64,000 nt of DNA from Lachnoclostridium sp. UBA1175 (GTDB taxonomy: Bacteria > Bacillota > Clostridia > Lachnospirales > Lachnospiraceae), in the NCBI GenBank assembly GCA_002311665.1, contig DBYX01000022.1, positions 1 through 64,000 of the forward strand. The letters run 5' to 3'. The position numbers were made by a program, and so were the translations under genes. How positions within the stretch are numbered: position 1 is the first letter of the stretch; each line of letters begins with the position of its first letter. The notes beneath the pieces are model-generated. The model had not been told where the DNA came from and did no database searches. It saw only the letters and a list, made by a program, of their open reading frames with translations. Shown one piece after another: positions 7,091 to 16,440 of the stretch.

Positions 7091-7421
7091 AGGCCTTCCC
7101 CCTCTCCTGATCCTTAGCATATTCTGCCTGCTGCTCTGCCACAAACTGTGCGTGGAGCTTTTTCTTTTCCTTCAGAAAACGTTCATGCAGCCTTCTGGTT
7201 TCTTTCTCCATAAACACTTTCTCAGCTTCCATCAGCTCCGCTCTTGCAGTGTCCAGGCTGATGATGAGCTTACCATTCTCGCACTTGACCAATACCGGAT
7301 CTCCGATATGGAAACCGGCAGTCTCCAGCCACTGTCCCATCAACCGGATCGACGGAACGGATTTGTAGTTGTATCCGCTCATTGCGCAAACCTTCAGTTC
7401 CCGTTCGTTCTTCTTTGCCAT
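7083..7421 (-). CDS. SymE-like type I toxin family protein
   Basis: 112 residues from the ATG at 7421, which follows AAAGGAGG; an upstream in-frame start overlaps the rlmD terminator. Residues 5-60 (LKVCAMSGYNYKSVPSIRLMGQWLETAGFHIGDPVLVKCENGKLII) match the SymE/AbrB-like beta-barrel with its 'I.L.G.WLE..GF..G..V' signature. Family knowledge: SymE of E. coli is an SOS-induced RNA- or nucleic-acid-acting toxin controlled by an antisense RNA. The last ~50 residues form a charged helix (EKETRRLHERFLKEKKKLHAQF) not typical of E. coli SymE. No antisense RNA gene could be recognised. Confidence 0.75.
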   Translation of the reverse strand: MAKKNERELKVCAMSGYNYKSVPSIRLMGQWLETAGFHIGDPVLVKCENGKLIISLDTARAELMEAEKVFMEKETRRLHERFLKEKKKLHAQFVAEQQAEYAKDQERGKAYV

Positions 7422-7453
7422 GTGTTTGTCCTCCTTTTTCAATCGTTTGGCTT

Positions 7454-7501
7454 GAAACAAAACAAGCTGCAGATTTCGGATCACTTCCGCATCTGCAGCT
7501 T
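7454..7501 (-). terminator. Terminator of the housekeeping operon after rlmD
   Basis: On the minus strand an 11-bp perfect stem AAGCTGCAGAT/ATCTGCAGCTT (7491-7501 with 7464-7474) is followed by TGTTTTGTTTC. It separates rlmD from the accessory SymE-like gene and marks the right edge of the island. Confidence 0.85.
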
Positions 7502-7538
7502 ATCTATTCAAATTCCTATTCGATTGTGAGGCTGAACT

Positions 7539-8984
7539 TTAGGTGGTAGAATTCTTCCCTTCATTCTTGATGCGGTAGTAGTCTTCCATCTCCACATCAA
7601 GCGTAATATAGGATTCTTTCTTAGGTCTTTGGGTGTTGCTCAAGAGGCACACAGTCTCCACGTGGACGCTGCCCGGGAACTGGTCCACGGGCTGCACGCG
7701 CACCGCCTCGTAGCCGCTGTCGCAGAGGATCCGCATATCGCGCGCGAGTGTCGAAGGGTCGCAGGAGACGTAAACGATTCGTTTGGGGGACATTGAGACA
7801 ATTGTCTCAAGTAATGATTTTTCGCAGCCTTTGCGAGGCGGATCAACCACCACGACGTCGGGCCGCAGCTCGCCTGCGGCATCGTCCGCAAGCATTTTCG
7901 GAACGACCTCCTCGGCCGCTCCCTCGTAAAATGCGGCGTTGTCGATGTTGTTATCCCGCGCGTTCTTCCGCGCATCCGCCACGGCGTCAGGCACGATCTC
8001 CACCCCGTACACGCGCTTCGCGTGGCGCGCGAGGAAGAGGGAAATGGTGCCGATCCCGCAGTAGAGATCCCACACGACCTCCTCGCCGGTGAGCCCGGCA
8101 TACGAGAGCGCCGTGTCGTAGAGAACCTTCATCTGCGTCGGGTTGACCTGGTAGAACGACGCGGGCGAGATCGCAAAACGGACATCACCGATGTAATCCG
8201 TGACAACCCCGCTGCCGAACAGCGTGCGCGTCTCCGCGCCGAGAATAACGTTCGTGTCGGCGGTGTTGATGTTGATGTCGAGGGACACGACGCCGGGGAT
8301 CGCCCGCAGAAGCTCCCACAGGCGCTCCGCCTTCGGAAGCGTGCTTCCGTTGATGACCATACAAACCAGGATCTCACCCGTCGCAAATCCCTTCCGCATA
8401 AGAACGTGCCGCACGAGTCCCCGTCCGGTCTCCTCGTCGTAGGGCCTCACGCCGTACTTCTGCATATACTCGCGCACCGCCGCGAGGATCGCCTCGTGGC
8501 CCGCCCAGAGCATCGGGCAGCGGTCGGTCGGAACGATGCGGTGGCTGTGCCCCGCGTAAAATCCGAGCACCGGCCCGGCGCCCACGGGAAACTGCCCCTT
8601 GTTCCGGTACCCGCGCGGCTCCTCCATCCCGAGGATCGGGAGCACCGGCACCTCCGCGAACCCGCCGATGCGGCGCACGCAGTCCTCGACGCGCTTCTGT
8701 TTCCACGCAAGCTGCGCCTCATAGGACATATATGCCAGCTGGCAGCCGCCGCACGACCCCGCCACGGGGCACTCCGGCGAGACACGCCCGGGCGCCGCCG
8801 TAAGGATCTCCTCCGTCCTCGCGATCGCGTATGTCTTCTTCGCCTTCACGATGCGCGCGCGCACGGTGTCGCCGGGAACCGCCCGAGACACAAAAAGAGT
8901 GAATCCGTCGACGTGACCGATCCCCTCTCCCGTGTCGCTGATATCTTCAATTGTCACCGGAACAATCTGGTTTTTGACAAACAC
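7539..8984 (-). CDS. rlmD: 23S rRNA (uracil-5-)-methyltransferase RlmD/RlmCD
   Basis: 481 residues. It methylates C5 of uracil in 23S rRNA (U1939; Gram-positive RlmCD enzymes also do U747). An N-terminal TRAM-like RNA-binding region (residues 1-60) is followed by the [4Fe-4S] cysteines in ECPVAGSCGGCQL, the SAM loop DLYCGIGTISLFLA, and the catalytic cysteine in YVSCDPSTLARD. The length fits the family. It starts with GTG, with AAAGGA 7 bases upstream. It is last in the long leftward operon and followed by a strong terminator. Confidence 0.95.
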   Translation of the reverse strand: MFVKNQIVPVTIEDISDTGEGIGHVDGFTLFVSRAVPGDTVRARIVKAKKTYAIARTEEILTAAPGRVSPECPVAGSCGGCQLAYMSYEAQLAWKQKRVEDCVRRIGGFAEVPVLPILGMEEPRGYRNKGQFPVGAGPVLGFYAGHSHRIVPTDRCPMLWAGHEAILAAVREYMQKYGVRPYDEETGRGLVRHVLMRKGFATGEILVCMVINGSTLPKAERLWELLRAIPGVVSLDININTADTNVILGAETRTLFGSGVVTDYIGDVRFAISPASFYQVNPTQMKVLYDTALSYAGLTGEEVVWDLYCGIGTISLFLARHAKRVYGVEIVPDAVADARKNARDNNIDNAAFYEGAAEEVVPKMLADDAAGELRPDVVVVDPPRKGCEKSLLETIVSMSPKRIVYVSCDPSTLARDMRILCDSGYEAVRVQPVDQFPGSVHVETVCLLSNTQRPKKESYITLDVEMEDYYRIKNEGKNSTT

Positions 8985-9018
8985 ACTGAATTCCTTTCCG
9001 GTCGGGTCCGTCCTCCGC

Positions 9019-9963
9019 TCACACCTCCGTGATGCGGATGTTGGAGTCCAAAAGTCTCTGGAATCCGAACCAACCGTTCGTTGTGTTCTGGCTTCCGTCG
9101 CGCATCAACTCGCGCAACGTCTCCATCTTCGCGTCGAGATTGTCCGCCATGGAGAGCGCGAGCGCCTCGCACAGGGCGGGCTTCTTCGGCGATCCGAACT
9201 CGAGTTCCCCGTGGTGCGCGAGGATGCAGTGCTTCAGCTCCGCAGCCAGCGTCTTCGGGAAGCCCGGGATCGTCTCGATCTTGCGCCCGATCATCTCGGC
9301 GCCCATATAGATGTGCCCGAGGAGGTTGCCCTCGTCGGTGTAATCATTTTCCGGGAACGGCGAAAGCTCCTTGAGCTTGCCGATGTCGTGGAACATTGCC
9401 GCCGTGACCAGGAGATCGCGGTTCAGCATCGGGTAGTGCTGCGCGTACCAGTCGCAGATCTGCGTCACGCTCAGCGTGTGCTCCAGAAGACCGCCGATGA
9501 ACGCATGGTGCACGCTCTTCGCGGCAGAACTCTTGCGGAAAATGTCGAGGAACGCCTTGTTCTCGAAAAATTCCCCGAGCAGCTGGCGCAGGTGCGGCTG
9601 CTTCACGGACTGCACAAACGTGTTCAGCTCCGCGAGCATCGCCTCCGTATTTTTCTCGGTGCACGGCATATAGTCCGACGGGTCGTACTCGCCCTCGCTC
9701 GCGCGGCGCACGCGCCGGATGTTGAGCTGCAGCGCGCCCTGGAACGACGTAACCTGCCCGTCGATCTTGATGTAGTCCATCGCCTCGAAATGCTCGATCC
9801 CGTTGTTGAGCTCCCAGATCTTGGCGTCGAACGTGCTCGTCTTGTCCTGGAGCGTGAGGGACATATAGGTCTTGTTGGCCTTCGTCTTCAGATTCTGTAC
9901 CTGCTTGCACAGGTACACCTCCTGCACCATCTCGCCCTCGATCAGTTCCTTCAGATACCTCAT
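9019..9963 (-). CDS. yhaM: 3'-5' exoribonuclease YhaM
   Basis: 314 residues from the ATG at 9963 (AGAAAGGG upstream). An N-terminal OB-fold nucleic-acid-binding region (MVQEVYLCKQVQNLKTKANKTYMSLTLQDKT) is followed by an HD phosphohydrolase domain with the metal pair in AMFHDIGKL and a second histidine in HHGELEFG. This order and length match YhaM of Firmicutes, a cytoplasmic exonuclease that trims short RNA or DNA 3' ends. It lies between the HtrA-like gene and rlmD in the same operon. Confidence 0.93.
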   Translation of the reverse strand: MRYLKELIEGEMVQEVYLCKQVQNLKTKANKTYMSLTLQDKTSTFDAKIWELNNGIEHFEAMDYIKIDGQVTSFQGALQLNIRRVRRASEGEYDPSDYMPCTEKNTEAMLAELNTFVQSVKQPHLRQLLGEFFENKAFLDIFRKSSAAKSVHHAFIGGLLEHTLSVTQICDWYAQHYPMLNRDLLVTAAMFHDIGKLKELSPFPENDYTDEGNLLGHIYMGAEMIGRKIETIPGFPKTLAAELKHCILAHHGELEFGSPKKPALCEALALSMADNLDAKMETLRELMRDGSQNTTNGWFGFQRLLDSNIRITEV

Positions 9964-10032
9964 AAAAATACCCTTTCTAAGTTCTCCCGTCGGTTTCTCC
10001 TGCCACTGTCGTCCGCTGTGCGGCGGGCGCAT

Positions 10033-11310
10033 TTACTCCATGCGGACCTTGACTTCCGCCTTGTACTCCGTGGAGCCGCGGCGGTACACGATGGTCATGG
10101 TGCCCGCCCCCTCGTTCTGGCGGAGAAGCGTGTTGAACTGGCTCACGTAGAACAGCTCCGTGTCGCCGAGCTTGAGCAGAATGTCACCCTTCCGGAAGCC
10201 TGCCTCATCCGCGACCGTGTCGTCGAAGATCTCCGTGATCAGGATGCCGTTCTTGATGCCGAGCTTCTCGCGCGTCGCGCGGTTCATATCCGAGAGCATC
10301 GCGCCGAACGTCACTTTCTTCCGGTCGTTGAGCATATCGTACAGCAGATTGCTGATACTGTTGATCGTGATCGCGCGCACGCAGTTGCTCTCGCCGAACG
10401 ACTCCGTGATGATGCCGACCACCTCGCCGTCGGAGTTGAGTGCAACGCCGAAAGCGCCTTCATTGAGCGGCATGTTGGTCTCCATCAACTCGAGCGAGCT
10501 GTCGCGGATATACACCGTCTCCTTGTCCGAGGTGATGAACCCGAGGTCTACCGAGCGGCTGCGGCCGTTCATATAGCCGATCGCGACGAGCGCCGTACCG
10601 ATCTCGCATTTGGCGGAATCGCCGTAGGGAACGACCGAGATACCCTCGCGGTCGTACTCGCTCATCTCCTTGCCCTTCACGGCCAGAACCGCGAGGTTGA
10701 TCTCCTCATTGCGCTGCACGACACGTGCCTCGACACCGCCGACGCGGCTGAACGACACCTGCAGGTTCTCGTACGATTTGTCAAGCGCGTCGTTGCGCAC
10801 CAGGATCAGGTAATCGACCTTGTTGTAGCCGAATACGATTCCGAAAAAAGTCCTGCTCTCCGCCGTCTTCGTGCCGAACACCGGGTCGGTCACATAGCTC
10901 ACCGCCGCCACCTCCGCGATGCACGGGTTGAGCGCGTTCGCCGTCGCGCGGACGCCCGCGTACACCGACTCCAGCGCCTGGAACGCGGTCGGGTCGAGGA
11001 TCGGCTCCACCGGCTTGGTGATGCTCGGCGTCACATTCGTTCCCACGTTGACCGGCAACTTTTCGTCCCCGCCGTCCATCAGGTCGGAAGTCAGTTTGAA
11101 CGTCACGGACGCGATCACGCCGAACAGCGCCGCGCCGAAAATGACCGTCAGGATCATCATCAGCAGCTTGCGCCTCTTGAGGCTTCGGTTCCGCGGCGTC
11201 TGCTCCTCGTTGATAACGCCGTAACTGTCGGCCGCGTTGTATTGTCCGTCCGACAGGTCGAAAAATGATTTTTTGTTTTTCTTATCCGTCGATCTGTTAA
11301 AAATACCCAT
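10033..11310 (-). CDS. Membrane-anchored HtrA-like protein with PDZ domain, catalytic triad lost
   Basis: 425 residues from the ATG at 11310 (GGAG 6 bases upstream; a longer GTG start lacks a site). A cytoplasmic N-terminus is followed by one membrane segment (~49-72), a trypsin-like domain (~115-325) and a PDZ domain (~333-425, DEAGFRKGDILLKLGD). By alignment to HtrA/DegP the catalytic His of TNNHV is Asp (about residue 174), the Asp of DLAVL is Asn (NLAVL, 205), and the Ser of GNSGGP is Phe (GAFG, 287). The fold appears kept but proteolysis should be impossible. It may be a binding or sensor protein, perhaps working with the two-component system encoded upstream. Confidence 0.88.
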   Translation of the reverse strand: MGIFNRSTDKKNKKSFFDLSDGQYNAADSYGVINEEQTPRNRSLKRRKLLMMILTVIFGAALFGVIASVTFKLTSDLMDGGDEKLPVNVGTNVTPSITKPVEPILDPTAFQALESVYAGVRATANALNPCIAEVAAVSYVTDPVFGTKTAESRTFFGIVFGYNKVDYLILVRNDALDKSYENLQVSFSRVGGVEARVVQRNEEINLAVLAVKGKEMSEYDREGISVVPYGDSAKCEIGTALVAIGYMNGRSRSVDLGFITSDKETVYIRDSSLELMETNMPLNEGAFGVALNSDGEVVGIITESFGESNCVRAITINSISNLLYDMLNDRKKVTFGAMLSDMNRATREKLGIKNGILITEIFDDTVADEAGFRKGDILLKLGDTELFYVSQFNTLLRQNEGAGTMTIVYRRGSTEYKAEVKVRME

Positions 11311-11380
11311 TTCGAACTCCATTACCCGGAACACACGGTTCCGTTCTTCTCAATCCTCTGCTCAATCCATATAAACGCTT

Positions 11381-12775
11381 TTATTCCTCGGCCTTGGCCA
11401 GGCTGAACACGAACTCCGTGCCGACGCCCTCGGTGCTGCTCACCTTGATGTTCTCGTTGTGCGCGGCAATGATCTGCTTGGTGATGGAGAGACCGAGGCC
11501 CGTGCCTCGCTTGTCCTTGCCTCGGGACAGGTCGGTCTTGTAGAAACGCTCCCAGACCTTGCTGATGCTCTCCTTCGGGATGCCGATGCCGGTGTCACGC
11601 ACGGAGACGAGCACCTTCTCCCGGCGCTCCATAACCGACACGTAGATGATGCCGTCCGGGTGGCTGAACTTGATCGCGTTGTCGATCAGGTTGTGCACCA
11701 CCTGCTGGATCTTGCCCTTGTCCGCATAGACGATCAGCGTATTTTCCGGGAAGGAAAGGCGGATCTTCAGGTTCTTCTGGGAACATTTGCCCTCGAACGT
11801 CATCGCCGACTGCTTGAGCATCTTCGTGATGTCGAACTTCGTGAAGGACAGATGCACGCCCTTGTTCTCGAAATTGCTCAGGTCGAGCAGGTCGTTGGTA
11901 AGGTTCGCAAGGCGGTCGGTCTCGAACAGAATGATGTTGAGGTACTTACCCTGGATCTCGTACGGGATCGTGCCGTCCTTGATCGCCTCCGCGTAGCCCT
12001 TGATCGATGTGAGCGGCGAGCGGAAGTCGTGGCTGATGTTCGCGATAAAGTTCTTCTGATACTCCACCAGGTTCGCGTGCTGGTCCGCCAGCAGGTGGAT
12101 CGCGTTGGCGAGATCGCGGTACTCGTCCTTGGCCGAGAGCTTGATCTCGTGGTCAAAGTCGCCGTTGGTGTAGTGGACAACCGCGTCCTGGAGGATCCTC
12201 ACATTTTTCGTGTGATACGTGGCAAATAAGAACCACATGATCACGCCGGCCACCAGGAACACAAGCGCCGTCATATCGATGCGGAACAGAAGCTTCTTCG
12301 CGTCCGCGGTGACCAGGTTCCAGTCCTCGCTGACGACGACATATCCCCAGATATCCGTCCCGGAGAGCACCGAATCCACGGCCAGCCCGCGGCGACCGTC
12401 GTACAGGCCCTCGATCTTCGTCTTTCTGTTCCAGTTCCGGTCCAGTACGGACTGCGGGACATAGCCGCCTTCCAGGTCCGACTCCGTCGACATCAGGATC
12501 GTGCCGTCTTGGCTGACGATCCAGACCTCGCAGCCGATCATGTTGCGCACGGACCGGAGCTGCTGCCGGAACATCTCGCTCGTGAGCCCGGTGTTGCGGC
12601 TCTCCCGCACGTACTCGACGGAGATCTGCCGGCTCTCATCCTGCAGGCGCCGGCGGTGCTCCTTCTCGTACGAGTTGCAGGCAAGCCGGTATCCGAAGAT
12701 GTTGATCAGGACGCCGGCCACAACGATGATCACGGCCATACATAGAAAATATTTCTGCCAGATCTTGTTCTTCAT
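11381..12775 (-). CDS. Sensor histidine kinase of a two-component system
   Basis: 464 residues. Membrane segments are at ~5-30 and ~165-190, flanking an extracytoplasmic sensor of ~130 residues. A HAMP-like linker follows, then HisKA with the phospho-accepting histidine in ANISHDFRSPLTSIKGYAE, and a HATPase domain (NLIDNAIKFS N-box, VRDTGIGIP G1, RGTGLGLSI G2). It autophosphorylates and signals to the response regulator encoded 6 bases upstream. The organisation resembles the YycG/PhoR group. The signal is unknown. Confidence 0.95.
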   Translation of the reverse strand: MKNKIWQKYFLCMAVIIVVAGVLINIFGYRLACNSYEKEHRRRLQDESRQISVEYVRESRNTGLTSEMFRQQLRSVRNMIGCEVWIVSQDGTILMSTESDLEGGYVPQSVLDRNWNRKTKIEGLYDGRRGLAVDSVLSGTDIWGYVVVSEDWNLVTADAKKLLFRIDMTALVFLVAGVIMWFLFATYHTKNVRILQDAVVHYTNGDFDHEIKLSAKDEYRDLANAIHLLADQHANLVEYQKNFIANISHDFRSPLTSIKGYAEAIKDGTIPYEIQGKYLNIILFETDRLANLTNDLLDLSNFENKGVHLSFTKFDITKMLKQSAMTFEGKCSQKNLKIRLSFPENTLIVYADKGKIQQVVHNLIDNAIKFSHPDGIIYVSVMERREKVLVSVRDTGIGIPKESISKVWERFYKTDLSRGKDKRGTGLGLSITKQIIAAHNENIKVSSTEGVGTEFVFSLAKAEE

Positions 12776-12781
12776 AGAAGA

Positions 12782-13513
12782 TTACACCTGATTCCTCACT
12801 TCAAACTTGTAACCGATACCCCATACCGTGGAGAGTCTCCACTCATCGTGATCCTTCAGCTTCTCACGCAGACGCTTGATGTGAACGTCGACCGTTCGCG
12901 TCTCGCCCTGGTACTCGTAGCCCCAGATGCGCTCGAGAAGCTGCTCTCTGGTGAACACCTGGTTCGGATGCGACGCCAGGTAGTACAGAAGCTCGAACTC
13001 CTTCGGCGGCATCTCGAGCTTGTGGCCGCAGTACGTCACGTCGTAGTTCGTCTGGTTGATGACAAGGTCCGTGTACGTCACGAACTCGCCCTGCTGCTCC
13101 TCGACCGGGCGCGCCGCAACCGTCGGCGCCTCCGCCGGCTCGTTGCGGAATCTGCGGAGCACGGCTTTGACGCGCGCGACCAGTTCCTTCGTGTCGAACG
13201 GCTTCATCATATAGTCGTCCGCGCCGAGCTCGAGGCCGAGCACCTTGTCGAAAATTTCCCCCTTCGCCGAGAGCATGATGATCGGCACGTTCGAGGTCTT
13301 GCGGATCTGCCGGCACACCTCGTAGCCGTCGATGCCGGGCAGCATCAGGTCGAGGAGCACCAGGTTCGGCTTGAACTCCTCAAACTGCTTCACGGCCTCC
13401 TCGCCGTCGCCCACGATGCGCGTCTCGAAGCACTCCTTCGTCAGGTAAAGCGCGATCAGCTCGGCGATGTTCAGATCATCATCCACGATCAATATTTTCT
13501 GTTTCTCTGCCAT
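12782..13513 (-). CDS. OmpR/PhoB-family response regulator
   Basis: 243 residues. The receiver domain (1-120) has the acidic pocket DDD at 11-13, phospho-acceptor Asp55 in LVLLDLMLPG, and the conserved Lys in MMKPFD. A ~25-residue Pro/Ala/Glu linker leads to a winged-helix DNA-binding domain (~140-243, TREQLLERIWGYEYQGETRTVDVHI). It lies 6 bases upstream of its kinase and 18 bases after mutS2. Confidence 0.95.
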   Translation of the reverse strand: MAEKQKILIVDDDLNIAELIALYLTKECFETRIVGDGEEAVKQFEEFKPNLVLLDLMLPGIDGYEVCRQIRKTSNVPIIMLSAKGEIFDKVLGLELGADDYMMKPFDTKELVARVKAVLRRFRNEPAEAPTVAARPVEEQQGEFVTYTDLVINQTNYDVTYCGHKLEMPPKEFELLYYLASHPNQVFTREQLLERIWGYEYQGETRTVDVHIKRLREKLKDHDEWRLSTVWGIGYKFEVRNQV

Positions 13514-13531
13514 TTGTGTCCTTCTCCTGTG

Positions 13532-15895
13532 TCACTTGAACTCCACTTCCGTCGAACCGTAGTCCGGAGAAACGGAAACCCCCTTTACATACTTCATCTT
13601 CTTGCAGTGATTGTGCACGGCGGTGCGCAGCGCGCCCGTTCCGCGCCCGTGGATCACGGTCACCTTCGCGAGGTGCGCGAGGTACGCGTCATCCAGGTAT
13701 TTATCGAGTTCCGCCAGAGCCTCGTCCACGCGAAGCCCGACCAGATTGATCTCCGGCCGGATCGTCAGGCTCTTTGCTCCCGTCGCGACCTTCACGCCGG
13801 ATGTGTCCTTCTTTGGCTCCTCGTCCTCGAGCTTCGCGAGATCCGCGATGTTGACCTTCGATGTCATAATGCCCATCGTGACAAAGCAGTCGCCCTTCTC
13901 GTTCGGCAGCGAATGGATCGTGCCCTTGAGGTTTAAGCTCAGCACCAGCACCGAATCGCCGATGCGGAAATCCGTCGCCTTGTGCTGCTTCGCAGGCCTT
14001 GCCGCGGGCTTCATCTGCGGCATTTTCTCCTCGAGCTCACTCAGCTTCTCCCTCGTGCGGCGGCGCTCATTTTCCAGATCCGCCGAGGACACGTGGGACT
14101 CGAGCTTGCGCACGCGCTTGATGGACTCGTCGGCATACTCCTTCGCCTCCTCGAGCGTGTCGCGGGCCTCCTCGCGCGCCTTCCGAAGGATCTCCTCGCG
14201 CTTCGCCTCGATGTCGCCGGTCTTGCGCGTCCACTCCGCACGCAGCCGTTCCGCCTCTCTTCGGTCCTCGCGCGCCGCGAGAAGCTCCGCCTCCATCGCC
14301 TGGCGCTTGCTCTCGAGGTCGGTGATCACATCCTCGAAGTTCCTGTCGGACTCACCGATCTGCGCCTCCGCCTCATCGATGATGGTGTCCGAAAGGCCCA
14401 GTTTCTTCGAGATGGCAAATGCGTTACTCTTGCCGGGGATGCCCATCAGCAGCCGGTACGTCGGCCGCAGCGACTCCACGTCGAACTCGCAGCAGGCGTT
14501 CATCACTCCCGGCGTGCGCAGCGCGAACAGCTTGAGCTCCGCGTAGTGCGTCGTCGCGATCGTGCGGATGTCGAACCGGTGCAGGTGCATCAGGATCGCC
14601 GTCGCAAGCGCCGCGCCCTCGGTCGGGTCCGTGCCCGCGCCGAGCTCGTCGAACAAAACGAGCGAATCCTCATCCGCCGCCTCCAGTATCCTCACCGTGT
14701 TGGTCATGTGCGAGGAAAATGTACTCAGCGACTGTTCGATGCTCTGCTCATCGCCGATGTCGGCGTACACTTCGCGGAAAATGCCCATCTCCGTGCCGGA
14801 TTTGGCCGGCACCGGCAATCCCGCCTGCGCCATCATCGTGAACAGACCGACCGTCTTCAGCGTGACCGTCTTGCCGCCCGTGTTCGGGCCGGTGATCACG
14901 ATCATCGACGGATCCGTGCCGAGCGCGATGTCGATCGGCACGACCTTCTTGTCCGGGATCAGCGGGTGCCGTCCCTGGATGATGCGGATCGTTCGGTTGT
15001 CCGTGAAGACCGGGCGATTGCCGCGGATCGAGCGTCCGAACATCGCTCTCGCGAAGATCAGATCGAGCTCCGCGAGGCACTGGCCGTTGTAGCGAAGCTC
15101 CGGCACCTTCGGTGCCACGAGCTCCGACAGCGCCGCGAGCACCTTCTGGATCTCCTCCTGCTCCGCGATCGCGAGCTCCCTCAGCTCATTGTTCAGTTTT
15201 ACGACCTCCATCGGCTCGATGAAGGATGTCGACCCCGTCGCCGACTGATCGTGGATCATGCCGGCAACCTGGTTCTTGTACTCACTCTTGTACGGCAGGC
15301 AGTAGCGCCCGTCGCGCTGCGTGATCAGCGCGTCCTGCAGCAGTCCCTGCTGCGACGCCTGCGCCAGGATCGACGCCATGCGCTCGTGGATCTTGTCGTT
15401 GGCCGCCTTGATCTTGCGGCGCACGCTCCGAAGTCCCGCGCTCGCGTCGTCCGCGATCTCCTCCTCCGAGAGGATGCAGCGGTTGATCTCCCTGCAAAGC
15501 TCGGGCAGCGTCTCCAGCAGGTCGAACCGCTCCGTGAGCGTGTCCTGCGGCGCGTCCTCGCCTCGCGTGCCCGTCGTTCCGTACTGTTTCACTCGCTGCG
15601 TCGCGTTCAGAATGGCTCCGATCCGCAGCAGTTCCGGTGCCGTCAGGCACCCTCCGTGCTCGAGTCGCACGAGGCTCTCGCCGATGTCGCCGATCCCGCC
15701 GAACGACAAGCTTCCCTTCCTGTCGATCCGCTTCGTCGCATCCTCGGCCTGCATTTGCAGCAGATCCGCCTCCTCGAGCGTAGCCGCCGGCATCAATTCT
15801 CCGGCTCTGATCCGGCCCAGTGTCGAGCCGGCATAATGTATCAGCATTTCGCGTATCTTATCAAACTCAAGCACGCGAATCGCCCGTTCGTTCAT
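13532..15895 (-). CDS. mutS2: MutS2 endonuclease / ribosome-rescue ATPase
   Basis: 787 residues, the usual MutS2 length. A MutS-like core and clamp are followed by the ATPase with Walker A GPNTGGKT and Walker B LVLFDELGAGTDP, a long charged coiled coil (~515-620), a KOW-like stretch, and a C-terminal Smr nuclease domain (HGRGTGALR). It lacks the mismatch-recognition domain of MutS1. Known roles of the family are suppression of recombination and splitting of collided ribosomes. Spacing to trmL upstream (16 bases) and the response regulator downstream (18 bases) indicates one operon. Confidence 0.97.
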   Translation of the reverse strand: MNERAIRVLEFDKIREMLIHYAGSTLGRIRAGELMPAATLEEADLLQMQAEDATKRIDRKGSLSFGGIGDIGESLVRLEHGGCLTAPELLRIGAILNATQRVKQYGTTGTRGEDAPQDTLTERFDLLETLPELCREINRCILSEEEIADDASAGLRSVRRKIKAANDKIHERMASILAQASQQGLLQDALITQRDGRYCLPYKSEYKNQVAGMIHDQSATGSTSFIEPMEVVKLNNELRELAIAEQEEIQKVLAALSELVAPKVPELRYNGQCLAELDLIFARAMFGRSIRGNRPVFTDNRTIRIIQGRHPLIPDKKVVPIDIALGTDPSMIVITGPNTGGKTVTLKTVGLFTMMAQAGLPVPAKSGTEMGIFREVYADIGDEQSIEQSLSTFSSHMTNTVRILEAADEDSLVLFDELGAGTDPTEGAALATAILMHLHRFDIRTIATTHYAELKLFALRTPGVMNACCEFDVESLRPTYRLLMGIPGKSNAFAISKKLGLSDTIIDEAEAQIGESDRNFEDVITDLESKRQAMEAELLAAREDRREAERLRAEWTRKTGDIEAKREEILRKAREEARDTLEEAKEYADESIKRVRKLESHVSSADLENERRRTREKLSELEEKMPQMKPAARPAKQHKATDFRIGDSVLVLSLNLKGTIHSLPNEKGDCFVTMGIMTSKVNIADLAKLEDEEPKKDTSGVKVATGAKSLTIRPEINLVGLRVDEALAELDKYLDDAYLAHLAKVTVIHGRGTGALRTAVHNHCKKMKYVKGVSVSPDYGSTEVEFK

Positions 15896-15911
15896 ACCAA
15901 ATTCCCTTCTG

Positions 15912-16412
15912 TCAACTGTCGCTCCACTTCAACCGGTGGAGCTCCCCCTTCATTTTCATTCCCTCAAAATCGAGCTGCCGCAGCGCCTCGTAGGCCACGA
16001 TCGCCACCGCGTTTGAGAGGTTCAGCGAGCGCATCTCGCCGATCATCGGGATCCGCACGCACGTGTCCTCGTGGTCGCGCAGGATCTCCTCGGGGATCCC
16101 GGCGCTCTCCTTGCCGAACATGATGTAGCAGTCCGGCTCGTACGCTACCTGCGTGTATGCCTGATGGCCCTTGGTGGTCGCGTAGTAGATCTTCGCGCCC
16201 TCATTTTTCGAGAGAAAATCCTCGTAATCCTCGTACACCGTCACTTCGAGGTCCTTCCAGTAGTCGAGCCCCGCGCGCCGCAGGTGTTTCTCGTCGAGTT
16301 GGAAGCCGAGCGGCTTGATCAGATGCAGACGCATCCCCGTCGCCGCGCATGTGCGCCCGATGTTGCCGGTGTTGGCCGGGATCTCCGGCTCATGCAGAAC
16401 AATGTTTATCAT
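15912..16412 (-). CDS. trmL: tRNA (cytidine(34)-2'-O)-methyltransferase TrmL
   Basis: 166 residues from the ATG at 16412, which has GGCGGAG 4-5 bases upstream. It is a SPOUT methyltransferase that methylates the wobble ribose of tRNA-Leu. The N-terminus is INIVLHEPEIPANTGNIGR; the C-terminal knot carries IMFGKESAGIPEEIL and IPMIGEMRSLNLSNAVAI. Length and motifs are typical. Confidence 0.95.
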   Translation of the reverse strand: MINIVLHEPEIPANTGNIGRTCAATGMRLHLIKPLGFQLDEKHLRRAGLDYWKDLEVTVYEDYEDFLSKNEGAKIYYATTKGHQAYTQVAYEPDCYIMFGKESAGIPEEILRDHEDTCVRIPMIGEMRSLNLSNAVAIVAYEALRQLDFEGMKMKGELHRLKWSDS

Positions 16413-16440
16413 ATGACTCCGCCAATGCACCGCTTTCGTA

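Noticed and set aside
8932..11268. 778-codon open frame on the plus strand
   Set aside because: It is opposite rlmD, yhaM and the HtrA-like gene, rich in Arg, His, Leu and Ala with no domain, the usual mirror frame of high-GC genes.
13982..16123. 713-codon open frame on the plus strand
   Set aside because: Mirror frame of mutS2 and trmL; arginine/leucine-rich and without a ribosome site or motif.
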